This document shows, in pieces, positions 44,855-58,062 of a stretch of 64,000 nucleotides of DNA. The stretch's first letter is position 1, and the number at the start of each line of letters is the position of its first letter. The stretch is from the NCBI GenBank assembly GCA_015680685.1, contig MNCI01015910.1:1474592-1538591 (forward strand), written 5' to 3'. The notes under the pieces were generated by a model that worked only from the letters and a program-made list of their open reading frames with translations, did not search any database and was not told the origin of the DNA. The stretch comes from Gnetum montanum. Lineage: Eukaryota; Streptophyta; Gnetopsida; Gnetales; Gnetaceae. The position numbers and the translations under genes were made by a program.

Positions 44855-46959
44855 TAACTGTTTTTCACCTTTTTATTTTTACAATTTCTTATCATTTTCC
44901 TATTTCTTCCAAAATTTTCTAATTCTTAATATGTTTTCCATTTTTTAATATTTTTCTTTTCTTTATATTTTTCTCTTTTCTTGAGTCATTTCCTTTATGT
45001 ATTATGAATGTCTTTTATGTTTTCATTAATAATATTTCCAAGTCATGATGCAGAAGTTAATGCTATGTGTTGGGTTTTTTTGTGTTATATTATCAAGATG
45101 ATTGGGTAAGTAATTGTGTAAAGTAATGAGGCCACCTCATCCATCTCTCCAATTCTCTGAATAAAAGTTCCTTTTCATGGAAATAATTTGGTTCTTCTTT
45201 CATTAAACTAAAATTAATCAATGATCATTGTACCTTGAAGAAAGAGGAAATGACCAATTGGGAATAGTAAGGGTGTGACCTCAAGGGAACTTGTTGGATT
45301 TTCTTTTTTTCTTCCTTCATGTTGTTTATGACTCTTCTTGGAACATATCATCACTCCTCCATCGACTAATAAAAAAAACTTGATATTTGCATGATGTGCT
45401 TCCCATTTCAGAATAAAATAATAATAATAATGAAAATTCAAAGTACACCTTTAAGACATAATAATGGACTACAAGCATTGGTTATGGAGTTGGAAAGACA
45501 TGTTACCCATGCTTGAAGGTTCCCCTCTAACTAAGGCCCTTCCTTCCTTCTTTTCTTTTTTGAATGATGATTGTTCTTTGAGGTGGTTATGGACTCATGG
45601 TGGTTGGTAGGATGAAACACATCAATGCAAGGTCACTCTTCATGGTATGGACATGGTCTGAGCTTGGACAGATAGATATGATGATCATTTTAATCACATT
45701 TTTCACAAGAACCTATTGTGGACATGGTCAAGTACCTTACATACCTATCTCTCCAATCCCTTCTCATCCCATTATTCACCTCATTACTGCATGTGATTAT
45801 AAGCCTTTTGGTTTTGTGTAGTATAGTACAACATTCCAACCACAGTAGTTCTGTTGTGTTTAGAATGAAGGCATGATCTACATTTAACCTCTGAGGTGCC
45901 CATAGACATCTATAGCAATGGTTATGGAAGGGCATTATGGTAGGATCCTACTTTGGGGAGGACCCACTTACATAACTTTTGTCGATCATGGCTTTGAACT
46001 AGCCTTCACATCTTCTAGAACATCAATGATAGTTTCTCTAAATTTATGCATAATTTTGGGACTACTTCTCATCACTTTCAATTACTTTTTTACTTTTTCC
46101 TACTTTTGTATTAAAATATCCTTCAAGTTCAATATTACCTAGCCATCTTCTAAATTAGACCTTTGGTTTCAATTGTTTAAAAACTTGTGTGCTTCTGGAG
46201 TTATGCTTATTAGTCATGGGGGCTAGGGATGTTCGCTTTGAAATTTTAAAATGTTTCTAACATCCTATTTTTGAACATCATGGTAACTAATAGTAATTGA
46301 TCAAAATAATGTAAACAACTTGATGATTTTAGTTACCTCATGGCCTTGGGCATAGTATGTTATCATCACCTTATGCTTAAATGAAAACTAAGGGATTCAA
46401 AAAGGATTAATTATTAAGTAAAACCTACCAAAACTAATGTTGATCCTTTGGTGGCTATAGGTGATGCTAAAGAAACTCCTAAGGAGGAACATATTTTTCC
46501 AAGCATGGAAATGAAGCCAAGAGAGGAACAATGGAGGATATGTCCATGGACAAATCGTAGCACATACAAGATAGTAGCTCAAGCATCACGTGTTTACTAG
46601 ATCCATGGGACAATGAGAAGGAATTTCAATCCATCCTTTAACAATGTTGCACATAACCAGAAAAGAATTTGCATAATGATCTAGGTTGGAATTTTGCCAC
46701 CACTAGTAGCAACAAAAAGAATCATCTTTAGTAGATTCTTGAAGACCTCTATAAAGTTTGTAATCTTAAAAGTTTGTCCAGTCTTTTTGTCACTTTGTCA
46801 TTTTGTATGTATCCACTCAAATAAAATTTTGTAATGTGGCACTTAGAGTCAGTTAGTAGTTAGCATCAGTCAATAATTTCATACCTTCCCAATTTTGTAA
46901 AGAAAGCTCAATCCTATCCTGTTAACTTGAGGATGAGTTTTTATTCAATCATGAGGGTA
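44855..46959 (+). other. Noncoding 3' region of D with shared blocks and polypurine motifs
   Basis: Block 1 (about 45276-45304) and block 2 (about 45882-45980) match A, F and G. AGTCATGGGGG occurs at 46210-46222, as in the internal tract of the others. A 59-codon open run at 46421-46600 (from KPTKTNVDPLVA) matches nothing I know. A purine tract (AATCATGAGGGTA) ends at 46959. No ORF2 domain is found. Confidence 0.6.
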
Positions 46960-47987
46960 TGATGAATCATCAGTTAGCTGGGTTATCTGATAAAAAGTCA
47001 ACTTTTTGGTTGCCTTTGACATCTTAGCTCGAATATCCTAGCCCTGATATCTTAACCTCAATAACAATGCCCCAATAACAAGGTCCCAATAACTAAGCTT
47101 GATCGACTAGACCTCGTTGACATGATCTGTTGCATTGACTAGGCCTCGTCGACTAAGCCTCATCAACTAAGCCCTGTTGATGTAGTTTGTTGCATCGATG
47201 CAACCCCGTCAATGTAGTGTCTATTTTCCTCTATAAATATGCCCTCATAGCCATGTTTATGCAATTATTTGGTCAATAGAGTAGCTAAACTCTTTCAATT
47301 TTATTCCATAATCTTAGAGAATAGTTAGTGAGTGCCCACAATGTGGATCTGAGTTAGTTGTACAGTGTCTTATTCGAGTGGTAATGTACTTGAACACATT
47401 CCATGAACACCAATAAGATCAAGATTAATTCTTATTCATTGCAGCACTTTAACTTAGATTAAATTTACTTTCCATGAAATTTATGTTTCATGTACTTAGT
47501 TAATATTTACATTTCCATGCATATTGATGAATTGGCAAAATAAGCATGACCAGTTTCAGCGTAAATAGGTATTTTCTTGGTAATCCCAATAGTATTATTA
47601 CTTAATTCACCTAGTAGCATAGGACTTGGTAATCCTAGTAGTGCATATGTGGATTCATGCAATGTACATCAAGCTAGGAATAGACACTCATCACCCATAG
47701 GCTAGTTTAGACATTACTTTCCATTGTTAATTAGTTTAAACAAATGATTTCTTTATTATTGCTAGGAGTAGCATAAGGCCAAAAAAACATCAAGAATCAT
47801 ATGCCTCACTCTAGACTAAACCATATGTGACAAAGCTACCACTAGTCCAAGTGGGAAGATAGTGAACTGTGATCAAGGCATAATGATCTAATGTCACAAT
47901 TAGTCCCATCCATGGAATTCAATTACATTGTGTGTGAATTCTTGTGATTCATATGGTTGGGTGTAGGGGGTACCTTGCTACTCATCA
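46960..47987 (+). repeat. 3' LTR of element D
   Basis: It runs from TGATGAATCATC to CTACTCATCA, with TATAAATA at 47232-47239. The U3 array is longer than in the 5' LTR, consistent with slippage of the 14-base units. Confidence 0.9.
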
Positions 47988-47992
47988 ACAAG

Positions 47993-48896
47993 TTTTAGAT
48001 CAAATCCTTTGATATTTGAGAGCACTTGTTAATTCTTATGAGATTAAGAGCATGAGTGTCTACCACCATTGCAACACCTATGTGCTCCTTGGTCACCTTC
48101 TACATCTTCAGAATCACTTGTAAAGAAATAATTTTAAGGCCTTCATCATTACTTCCAAAGATATAATTTTTAGGCTTCTGCAACACTTTTTGAAGTTAGA
48201 CTTTTTTTAGCACTAGCATCAATGATGTGAACCTTCACCAAAACAACCTACTTCTAGGCTGGAATTGACTCTAAATTGCACCTACAACTTCTTCATCCAT
48301 CACCTAATCCTCCAGAGGCTTAGTTCCACCCTCCCAATCTATATTTTTCTCAATATCTTAGTTTCCTTTATCAATTCTATCACACTTACTTTTTTCTCTC
48401 ATCATTTGTAGTTTGGCCCTCTATAGGAGACAAACACTTCACAACTCATCAATAAAGTATTCTATTATTTGGGAAAGGATTTAAGACCTTTTTCCCATAT
48501 TGAAACATATCACTTTCATTATTTTATTCTTGCTTACTTGTGTTCTATACTTTAAATTTTTTCTATATCCTATGTCGCATTCTATACTTAGTTAAAATTT
48601 TCAACATTTCATTCTTAGTCGTTTTTCCACATAAAAATTTCAATTTTTAGTAAGGGATCTAACATCCTTCTTCCTAAATAATAATATTAATATTTCAAAT
48701 TTTTTTTCTTTTATATAAGTTTTATACTTATTTTTTATTTCATCTCTCACAATTCATTCCATACTTAGTAAAATTTTCAACATTTTTATACTTAGTTGTT
48801 TTTCAACATAAAAACTCTATCATTTAGGAACTAAATCGAGAACCTTCCTTGCATGTTGTAACTACACTATTTTAATATTTTATGCTTTCTATCTAT
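47993..48896 (+). repeat. 3' LTR of element E, second part
   Basis: After the D duplication (47988-47992) the sequence TTTTAGATCAAATCC continues the E LTR (5' copy from 28771) down to CTTTCTATCTAT at 48896, where F begins. It is T-rich with no gene. TCTAT at 48892-48896 should be the left target duplication of F. Confidence 0.75.
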
Positions 48897-49789
48897 TGAT
48901 GAGACGTGAGGTACCCCTACACTCAACCATACAAATATGAGCATATACACATAATCCAGTTGAACTTCGCAGATGGACTAGTTGTGGCACCTAGACAGTT
49001 ATACATTGATCGTAGTTCATTTTCTTTCCACTTGGACTAGTATTTGCTTTGTTACCTATGGTTTAGTCCAAAGTGAGGTGTATGATGTGGTTTCCACTAC
49101 TATGCTACTCTTAAGGATAATGAGAAATAACTTAATTAAGCTAATAAGCAATAGGAAATAAGATCTAAGCTAGCCTAAGTGTGATGAGCATCCATCCTTA
49201 ATAATCCATACACATCATGGACTTCGTGTAGTACTTCTAGGATACCAAGCGCACATCACTTGAAGCACTACTTGATACACTACTAAGTTATCATGTAGTT
49301 ACACTTAAATATTCATGATTAAGGCGTACTCATTCTACGTTAAAAATAAGAATAGTAAATGACAATAAAAGAAATATTAACTAAGAAAACAACAATAAGT
49401 GATAAATAATTAAAACAAATTAAAAGCTAAGTGAACACTGCAATGATTGAGTAATCTTAATCTTTATTGTGGATCGTGTGCGTGTCCAAGTATGTCACAC
49501 TTAAACAAAGGTTTTGTACAATTACAAGCATCACCCTACAGTCATGCACTGGGAAAAGAACTAAAAACTAAAAAATGACTAAAAGACTGACTTCAAAGCT
49601 AACAAAAGACTCAACTTGCCCCGGCCCCCCCCCCCCCAAAAAGACTCCTTCACTGTGTGTCTAAATGCTATATTTATAGGCTAATACAGGAATCACAATA
49701 TCGTGTGTACAATATCATATCCAAGCTACGATATCATGTACCCAGTATCATGTACCTAATATCAGGACCTAGCAAACCACGACTCATCA
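48897..49789 (-). repeat. 3' LTR of element F
   Basis: The minus strand runs from TGATGAGTCGTG (49789) to CTCATCA (48897). TATAAATA is at 49678-49671. Boxes GATATC, AGTATC and AATATC stand 14 bases apart near 49732-49765. A run of 13-14 C lies at about 49624-49637. The polypurine tract (TTAGTCGTGGGGGTA, minus) is at 49790-49805. Confidence 0.88.
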
Positions 49790-49970
49790 TACCCCCACGA
49801 CTAAATAAAAACTCATCCTCAAGTCAAAAAAAATGACCAACAAGTTCAATTAATTGCAAATAGTGGATAGGTATGGGATTATTGAATGACATGGACTATT
49901 TCATGCTACAGTGTGGGATTAGACAAAACAAAATCTAGACATCAACACAAAATACAAAATTTTACGGAAC

Positions 49971-52763
49971 TCATGTAGTTCCTGGTGGTGGTGGTTCCTC
50001 CATGGGCTTCTTTCCTTTATCCGATGCTCTAAGTTTTTGAAATTAATACTTTTGAAGAAGAACCTAAAGTTTTTTCATCTCTGTCTGAAGATCATGTGCC
50101 ATTCATGTTAATGTTCCAATGTTTGATGAAGTCGGCACTTTCCATGAACATGGTAGTTGTGGAAACATTTGATTAGCTTTGACCTACCATGTTACAAACA
50201 GTCGTTATTCCTTCTCATAGGCTCTGGCTTTGTCTCTGAATTCCTAATAATCCATAAGCCATCGCTACTATGTCCTTTTGGCCTTGGTAGCTAGCCTTTA
50301 CCACCTCTAGTTCAGCATTTGTGACCTCTAGTCTTTGTAATATCTTCTTGTGTTCTATAAACTCTATCTCATATTTGGCATAGGTGGTAGCTACCTTCTT
50401 CTCTAGCTTAGTTCTTGGGTGCCCTGCTATTAACATGGCCAAGTTAGCATACTAAAAATTTACCAACTACATGTATTCTATGAGATCTTGGATATGTAGG
50501 TCTCAAATTTTCAATTCTACTTGGTGGACAAACACATAAGTATTCAGTATGGCTCGCTAATCAATATGTTGAGCACTGAAAGAATTAATATGATCCTTAG
50601 CCATATAGATCTTTTTTTTTAATGATTTCCTTATACATCCCCACCTAATCATAGAAGTGTTCCTCTAATTTTTCATGTGGCTTAGCATCATTTTTCCATG
50701 CACTTATTTCAATGGTTGTCTTCTGCCAAATGGAGTGTATCTCCTTCATTGAGAGGGTTTTGTTTTCTCTGGCTAAGTGACTTATATCCTGGTCGACACT
50801 TATTAGTTGTTTCCACATTTATTAAAAAATTTCTTCAAGAACATTCTTCTATTTTTTAACTCTCATCAATCAAATATTTTTAGTAGTAAGGACTTTATTC
50901 TCTTCTTGTGAGGCCTTGAGAGCTTTCACATGTGCATATGTCTGAGCTTGTGCTTTTAAAGCATCCCAATAAGCCTTCTCTTTTTCCATTGCCACCCTTC
51001 ATTCTCCACTAATAATTTATTTAACTACTTTGTCCAAAATGATTCTAACTAATCAATTGGAACAAGTTGGGATGGATCCCATTGTTCAGCTTATAGGATG
51101 ATGAACGTTTTTTGGAGTCTTCACAACTCATCTTCCGCGTGTTTGGCCCTGACCTCAGTCATGATAAACTTTCCTTTAGTGGAAATGAGCTCTAATTGTG
51201 CCACTGTGACATCTTGGGAGATGTCAAACAAGGACGTCATTACTTGTCCTATTTGTAGCAAGTGATCCAAATCATCCTCCTATTCTATAGGAGTCATTGA
51301 GATACTAGTCAAGACTTGATCATCACATGCTTCTATGAAATTTTCCAATGTCATAAAAAGGACATTAAACAATTCTTTGATGTGATCCATGACCACCTCT
51401 ACTCCTCCAACTACATCTTGGTGTTGCATGACCACCACTATGGCACCTTCACTAGTTTCTAATTGTACCTAGAATGATGCAGCATTTCCAGAGATTTCTT
51501 GTGACTAGTGTGATTCTCCTTCTTTTGTTTGAATTGAGACCTCAAACCTTGTAGGATTGATTGATATGATGGATTTTATAGCATCATTGATCACCTTGAA
51601 GATATTTTCCTCATCCCTACTTCCCCAACTGACCATCTTTGCAATGGCCTTGAGATGGCTCATTGACAATGGGTAAGCTTATAGTGGTAGTGGTGGTTGC
51701 TAGTTCTGCTAGTCTGTGGATTGCGTGCTAGGCCCTACTTCTTGTTGTTGGCTGAGCCTTATGTCTGGAAGTTGGCTAGGCCCTATTGTTTGAGGTGCAA
51801 TAGGCCCAACCATCTATTCTTGTTCAAGCTCCAACGTCTCACCAACATCTTTCCTCGATGCTGGTGGCTTAAGTAATTCAGCATATGAAGCATTTTGAGC
51901 TTTTCTGATGATGTTATTAGTGTACCTCAAAATTCCAGCATGCACAAAGCTTCCTGATTAGACACAAAAATGGAAATGTGAACTTTTCTATCTTCCATTC
52001 TTCAAACCACCTTAATATTTCTGTTAAATACAGATGGGGCAAATTGGCATCAACCTTGCCCATCAAAATTGCACTTCCTCTAGCCGCATAGGTAGAAATT
52101 CTGTTTAACCCTTCCACTAGAAAAATGTGATAGGTGCCAATTTTAAAGTAAATTCTCTCTTCAAGGGTTAATTCTCCATATGTCTTGTCTTCTTTTCCAT
52201 ACACCCTTTATAACCATACTTTTCTTACATCTACATCGAAGCGAGTGGACAAATGAGCAACTTTAGGCCCTGTATTTGGAAGATTCAAAACTTCCACAAT
52301 GGCCTTTATGGAGAAATCAACTGAAATTCCACCAATATTGACGATGGTGCCTTCTTCTTTATTATGCCAAAATTGATAGGTTTCACCTAGATACCATTCT
52401 CCACTCTCTGAGAGGATAGGCCATAGTGAAGATCCCTTAAGTAAATCCTTGACTAGTTTAGGGGAAAATTTGGTAAAAGGCCCAAAATTAAGTTCCACAA
52501 TCATGAAAAACGATGTGGACCTTTCCTGAATGGCTTGAACACATTCTAGGGACAACATGAGATGTTGTTCTTATTTAAGTGCCCTGACTTCTCCACCTCC
52601 TTCTTAGCTAGATTATGCAATGATAGGGATTTTTTTGATGGATGCTAAATGATTGTGCCTCCTATTTTGCATGTTCTACATGAGGTCCTTAACCTCTACC
52701 TCTTCTTAGGCATTTGGCTACACCATGAGAAGGTCCTCCCTATTGTCCTCATTTAGGGGCCAT
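49971..52763 (-). pseudogene. ORF2 of element F
   Basis: The ATG at 52763 (MAPK) directly follows ATTATAG. The domain lies in 51917-52558 with GETYQFWHNKEEG, DFSIKAIVEVLNLPNT, LTLEERIYFKIGTYH, LPHLYLTEILRWFEE and LIRKLC, almost the same as in A and G. 50215-50442 carries part of the coiled coil (KYEIEFIEHKKILQRLEVTN). The end PMEEPPPPGTT and TGA (49973-49971) match A and G. A frameshift separates the ATG from the domain, and stops are frequent downstream. Confidence 0.7.
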
Positions 52764-53025
52764 CTATAATCACAAAAAGATTAATTTTTAGTAAGGTTAT
52801 TTAAAGAAATTCGATTATCTCATACCTTATTCATTACCTTTAATAAATGTTTAATTCTTTGCTTAGTATGATTTCAAAGTTAGAAATTTTTCAAGGAAGT
52901 TTCCCTAAAAAGTTTTAATGTCAAGCCTGATATGATCAAGTGACTCCTATAATAATTTAAATAATTCAGGTGAAGGAAGAAAATTAGTTTGGCATGAGTT
53001 TTTAATATTTCCTAATAGTACTTAC
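52764..53025 (-). other. Intron-like segment before ORF2 in F
   Basis: On the minus strand GTAAGT starts at 53025, preceded by AGGG. TACTAA lies at 52793-52788 and ATTATAG ends at 52764, directly before the ATG. The length is 262 bases and the segment is AT-rich. Splicing is inferred. Confidence 0.6.
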
Positions 53026-54046
53026 CCCTATGATATCCTTTAGGCAATAGCAAATTTCAAAAAAGTTATGCGCAAATTCTACTATACCCCTCCCCCATGA
53101 CTAAGTTAAACAATCCAAGTTTAATTAGGTTTGAACATAAAAGAGATCAGAGCGTCAAACAGCGAAATATTGATGGTTGAACTTTAGACTCTCAAATCAC
53201 TAAAAATTGTGGAAGAAAATTTTACAAACTCCCCCATGTCAACAGTTAAAAATGTATTCTATAGCATGTGGCAGTCCCATATATATACTTTTTATAGATG
53301 CGATATCGCATACGTGATAGTGCATACACAATATCGCGTTGGACCTGATACCAAGTACCAGATACTACGTCCTATCCAAAATAGTGTACTTAGTAAAAGT
53401 AATGATTTTCAAGTTTTTAAGGACAAAAATAAAGGATTTTTTTTAAATTTGAAAGGTCTAGGATAATGTCAAGTGGAAATTAAGGCACCAAAAGTGTAAT
53501 GGAGTGGAGTTATACAATGAAGTTCTTTGAAAAGGATGAGGGAAAAGGACATGTAATGGTTCTAAGGGATGTTCAATTAAAATGATGACAAATGAAAGAA
53601 TAGATTTGGAAAATGAGTACTCGAAGGGTATAAAATGATGTGGTAGTGTGCATAAGTACAAATTGCAAAAGTCACACAAGTGGATCCTCCCCAAAGCAAG
53701 TTCCAACCTATCATGCCCTTACATAACCATGTCTCAAAATTTCCATAGGCACTAGAAAGGTTAAATGCAATCTACACCTATGCAACAAAACACACACATG
53801 TTAAATACCACCATGATGAGGTATGAATTCTATGTCACACAAGACACAAGTTAAAAGTACATGGACCATGAGGTGAGATGAATTGTTGAAGGGATTGTAG
53901 AGATCGAGACATGAGGTAACTTACCCTAGGCACAATGAATCCTATGTGTTATGTGTGATTAAAGTACCATTAGCCTTTTTCTCTAATATCAAAACCAAGT
54001 ACATACCTCTAATCAGTTACATCACATTATTTCATCCCAATGATAG
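53026..54046 (-). promoter_or_regulatory. Spacer of F: internal promoter-like module, purine motif, block 2
   Basis: On the minus strand the order is block 2 (about 53775-53674), TATA-like and GATATC boxes (53281-53340, boxes at 53302, 53316 and 53330, 14 bases apart), then the purine motif TTAGTCATGGGGGAGGGG (about 53110-53087). No other gene is seen. ACAAC at 54047-54051 is the left duplication of G. Confidence 0.55.
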
Positions 54047-54051
54047 ACAAC

Positions 54052-54907
54052 TGATGAGTGGTGAGGTACCCCTACACTCAACCATATGAATATGAGTGTT
54101 CACACACAATCTAGTCAAACTCCGTAGACGAACTAGTTGTATCTAGATAGTTACATGTTAATTTTAGTTTGTTGTCTTCCCACCTAGACTAGTATTTGCT
54201 TAGTCATGTATGGTTTAGTCCAAAGTGAGGCGAATGATGTGGTCCTAAACTAGTGCTACTCCTAGGGATAATGGAAGATAAGCTTGATTAAACTAATAAT
54301 CAATAGGAAATGAAGTCTAAGCTAGCCTAAGTGTGATCAGCATCTTTCCTTAATCATCCATACGCATCTTGGACCTCATGTACTACTTTTGGAAGTACCA
54401 AGCATACATTACTTAAGCACTCCTAAATATGCTACTAGCTTACCAAGTAGTTACACTTCAATGTTTGTGATTACATCATACTCATTCCGCATTTAACAAC
54501 AGGAATAGTAAATGATGGTGAAGAAATATTAACTAAGAGAACAATAAAGAACAATAACAATTAAACAATTAAAAACTAAGTGAATGCTACAATGATGGAG
54601 CAATCTCGATCTTTATTGCTGGTCACGTGTGTGTCCAAGTACGTCACACTCAAATAAAGGTTTCATACAATTACAATCCTCACATTGCAGGCATGCACTA
54701 GGGAAAGAATTGAAATGAATTGGAACTGACAAAAAGAATCTATTGTAACTCTATCTGACTTCCTCTTTCCTATGTGCCCGAGTGCTATATTTATAGTCTA
54801 ACATAGGAATCATGATATCATGTATTCAATATCATTGCCTAGGAAGTGATATCGCGTACCTGATATCGTGGATCTGATATCGGAGCCTAGTAAATCATGA
54901 TTCATCA
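54052..54907 (-). repeat. 3' LTR of element G
   Basis: The minus strand runs from TGATGAATCATGATTTA (54907) to CACTCATCA (54052). TATAAATA is at 54794-54787. GATATC boxes start at 54848, 54862 and 54876 with 14-base steps. The purine tract (TTCAGTTGTGGGGGTA, minus) is at 54908-54923. Confidence 0.9.
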
Positions 54908-55095
54908 TACCCCCACAACTGAATAAAAACTCATCCTCAAGTTAAAAAAATGAGAACAAGTTCAATTGATTACACAATGGATAGGTATGGGATTATTGAC
55001 TAAGTAGGAATTTATTCATGCTGTAGTGGAGAATTGAATACACAAAAATTGGGACACAGACATAGAATTATAATAAGACAAAAAAAATTTGGAAC

Positions 55096-57812
55096 TCATG
55101 TGGTTCCTAGTGGCGGTGGTTCCTCCATGGGTCTCTTCCCCTTATCTTGTACTCCAGGTTTTGGAAATTGATGTCTCTAAAGGAGTGCCTGGAGCTTTTC
55201 TTCCTCAGTTCAAGGATCCTATGCCATCCATGTTGATGCTCCAATGTTTGATGAAGTCAACACCTCCCATGGACATGGCAGTTGTGGAAACATCTGGTTG
55301 GCCTTGACATACCAAGCTACAAACAGTCGTCACTCCTCTTCATAGGCTCTGGCTTTATCCTTGTATTCTTGGTAATCCGTGAGCCATTAAGCCAATTCTA
55401 CCACAACATCCTTCTATCCTTGGTATCTAGTCTTGACCACCTCTAATTTAGAATTTTCCACTTCTAATTTTTGCAGCGTCTTCTTGTGCTCAAAAAATTC
55501 TATTTCATACTTTACATAGGTAGTTGCTACCTACTTTTTCAATTCTATTCTTGGGTGTCCTACTATCAACATGGCTAAGTTGGCATGCCATAGGTTTGCC
55601 AACTCCATGTACTCCATAAGGTCTTGTATCTACAGGTCCTGGCTTTTCAGTTCAGCTTGGTGGACAAAGGTATAAGTATCCAATATGGCCCACCAATCAA
55701 TGTTTTGAGCACTGAGAGTGTTAATATGGCTTTGGCCATATGGATTTCTTTTTCTATCACATGTTTGTACATCCCCACCTAATCTCTGAAGTGCTCTTTA
55801 AGCTTTTCATGTTGCTTGGCCTCATTCTACCATGTGCTTATTTCAATTGCCATCTATTGATGGATTGCACTACCTCCTACATTGAGAGGATTCTATTTTC
55901 TCTAGCCAAGTGATTCATATCTTGGTTGACCCTTACTAATTATTCTGGTAATTGTTAAAAATTTTCTTCAAGAACATTCCTTTGTTTTTCTATTGTGATC
56001 AACAAAAGATTGTCAGTAGTAAGCTATTTATTTTTCTCTTGTAAGTCCTTGAGTGCTTTGGCATGTGCATATGTTTGAGCTTCTACCTTGGAAGCATCCC
56101 AATCGACCTTCTCTTTTTCCTCCACCACTCTTTTATTCTCTTCAAATAAGTTATTGAGTTGCTCTATCCAGAAGGACTCTAGTTGGTCTATAGGGACGAA
56201 TTGAGATGGATCCCACTGTGCAGCTTGTAGGGTGATAAGCTTTTCTTAAAGTCTTTCTAACTCTACCTATGCATGCTCGACCCTAACCTCTGCCATGACT
56301 AGTCTTCCTTTTGTGAAGATGAGGTCTAATTGAGTTGTTGTGACATCTTGAGGGATGTCAAATAGGAACATCATCACTTATCCTATCTGCAACAACTGAT
56401 CTAATACATCCTCATGATCCGTAGGAGTTATTAAGGGATTAGCCAATGTTTGAGCATCGCGTACTCTTGTAAAATCTACCAATGGCACAATAGGGACATT
56501 AAATGATTCTTTTATGTAGTTTGTAACCACTTCTGCTACTCACACTGCATCTTGGTGCTACATGACCACTACTGTGGTGCCTTCACTAGTTTCTAACTGT
56601 ACTTGAAAGGATGCATTGTTTCCAAAGATCTGTTATGACCAATGGGATTCCCCTCCTCCTGTTTGGATTGATACCTTGCCCCATGCATGATCAATTGAGA
56701 CTGTGGATCATACAGCATCTTTGATGACCCTAAAGAAACTGGCCTCATCATGACTTCCCCAACTAATCATTTCAGCAATGGCTCTAAGATGGCTCATCGA
56801 TGGTCGATAGTCCTGTGGTGGCAGTGGCAGTTGGTCTTGCTAGCCTGTAAGTTATGTGTTGGGCCCTGCTTCCTATTCTTGCTCTAGCTCTAAAATCTCA
56901 CTAGCACTTTTCCTTGGGGCTAGTGGCTTTAGTAATTCAACAAATGAAGCACTTTGGGCCCTTCTAGGGATGTCATTGGTGTACCCTAGAATTCCAACAT
57001 GCCGGCACAGCTTCCTAATAAGACAATGTGAACTTCCCCATCTTGCACTCTTCAAACTGCCTCAAAATTTTTGTAAGATATAAATGGGGTAGGTTGGCAT
57101 TAACCTTTCCCATCAAGATAGCACTTCCTCTAGCTGCATATGTGGAGATTTGGTTTAACCCTTTTGTGAGGAAGATGTGATATGTGCCAATTTTGAAGTA
57201 GATTCTCTCTTCCAGTGTCAGCTCTTCATATGCTTTGTCCTCCTTGTTGTACATCCTTTTCAACCATATCTTCCATGCATTAACATCAAAGTGAGTGGAC
57301 AAGTGAGCAACTTTTCGCCCTGTATTCAGAAGATTCAACACTTTCGAGATGGCCTTCACAAAGAAATCAATAGAGACATCAACAATGTCAATGATGGTGC
57401 CTTCTTCTTTATTGTGCCAAAATTGGTACGTCTCTCCTAGGTACCAATCACCACTTTCAAAGAGAATAAGCCACAATGGGGACCCTTTAAGTTGGTCCCT
57501 GACTGCTTCAAGAGCAAACTCTGTGAAAGGTTCAAAGTTAAGTTCCACTATCACAGCTACTGACATGGACCTTTCGTGAATTTCTTGAACACATTTTGGG
57601 GACAACATGAGATTGTGTCCCTGTTCAGGTGCTCCATTATCTCCTCCTTCAGCATATCCTGATTGCACAGTAATAGGAGGTTCCTAATGGATGCTGAATG
57701 ATTGCACCTCCTATTCTGTGTGTTCCTTAATAGACACCTAGCCTCTACCTCTCTTTGGCCATTTGGATGCACATTGAGAGGGTCCTCCTTGTTGTCCTCT
57801 TTTAGGAGACAT
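55096..57812 (-). pseudogene. ORF2 of element G
   Basis: The ATG at 57812 (MSPKRGQQGGPSQ) directly follows ATTGCAG. The same frame holds the 217-codon open stretch 57015-57668 with GETYQFWHNKEEG, LTLEERIYFKIGTYH, LNQISTYAARGSAILMGKV and LPHLYLTKILRQFEE. A frameshift near 57020 moves the continuation LIRKLCRHVGILGYTND into 56873-57055. From about 56750 to 55150 the sequence is Gln/Glu/Lys-rich coiled coil with stops. It ends with PMEEPPPLGTT and TGA at 55098-55096. About 905 codons. N-terminal domain as in A; function unknown. Confidence 0.75.
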
Positions 57813-58062
57813 CTGCAATCACACAGGATGATTATTAGTAAGGTTATTTTTAAAATTCGATTTATACCTTACTCTTTGCTCAAATAGATTCATTTCTTTC
57901 TTAGTGTGATTTAGAGTTAGATATTTTCACAAACATTTCCCTAAAAGTTTTGATATTGGGCTTCATTTTGATTAGCTAATTTCAAAAAATAATTTTCATG
58001 GTCTGGGTAAAGAGATAAGATTAATTTGGCAAATGGTTTTTAACAATTTTAAGGTCACTTAC
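57813..58062 (-). other. Intron-like segment before ORF2 in G
   Basis: On the minus strand AAGG is followed by GTAAGT at 58062-58057. TACTAA lies at 57840-57835 and ATTGCAG ends at 57813, immediately before the ATG. The length is 250 bases and the segment is AT-rich. All signals of a plant intron are intact here, unlike in A. Confidence 0.65.

Larger units (their letters stand above)
40910..47987 (+). mobile_element. Element D: gag-only Athila-like LTR retrotransposon
   Basis: Two LTRs of about 1.0 kb (40910-41910 and 46960-47987) flank a primer site, a gag pseudogene and about 2.1 kb of noncoding sequence. The flanks ATAAG (40905-40909) and ACAAG (47988-47992) differ by one transition, and the unoccupied copy at 28766-28770 reads ACAAG. 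No pol or ORF2 domain is recognisable. Its LTR type is shared with X and the solo LTR H and differs from that of A, B, F and G mainly in U3. Confidence 0.9.
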
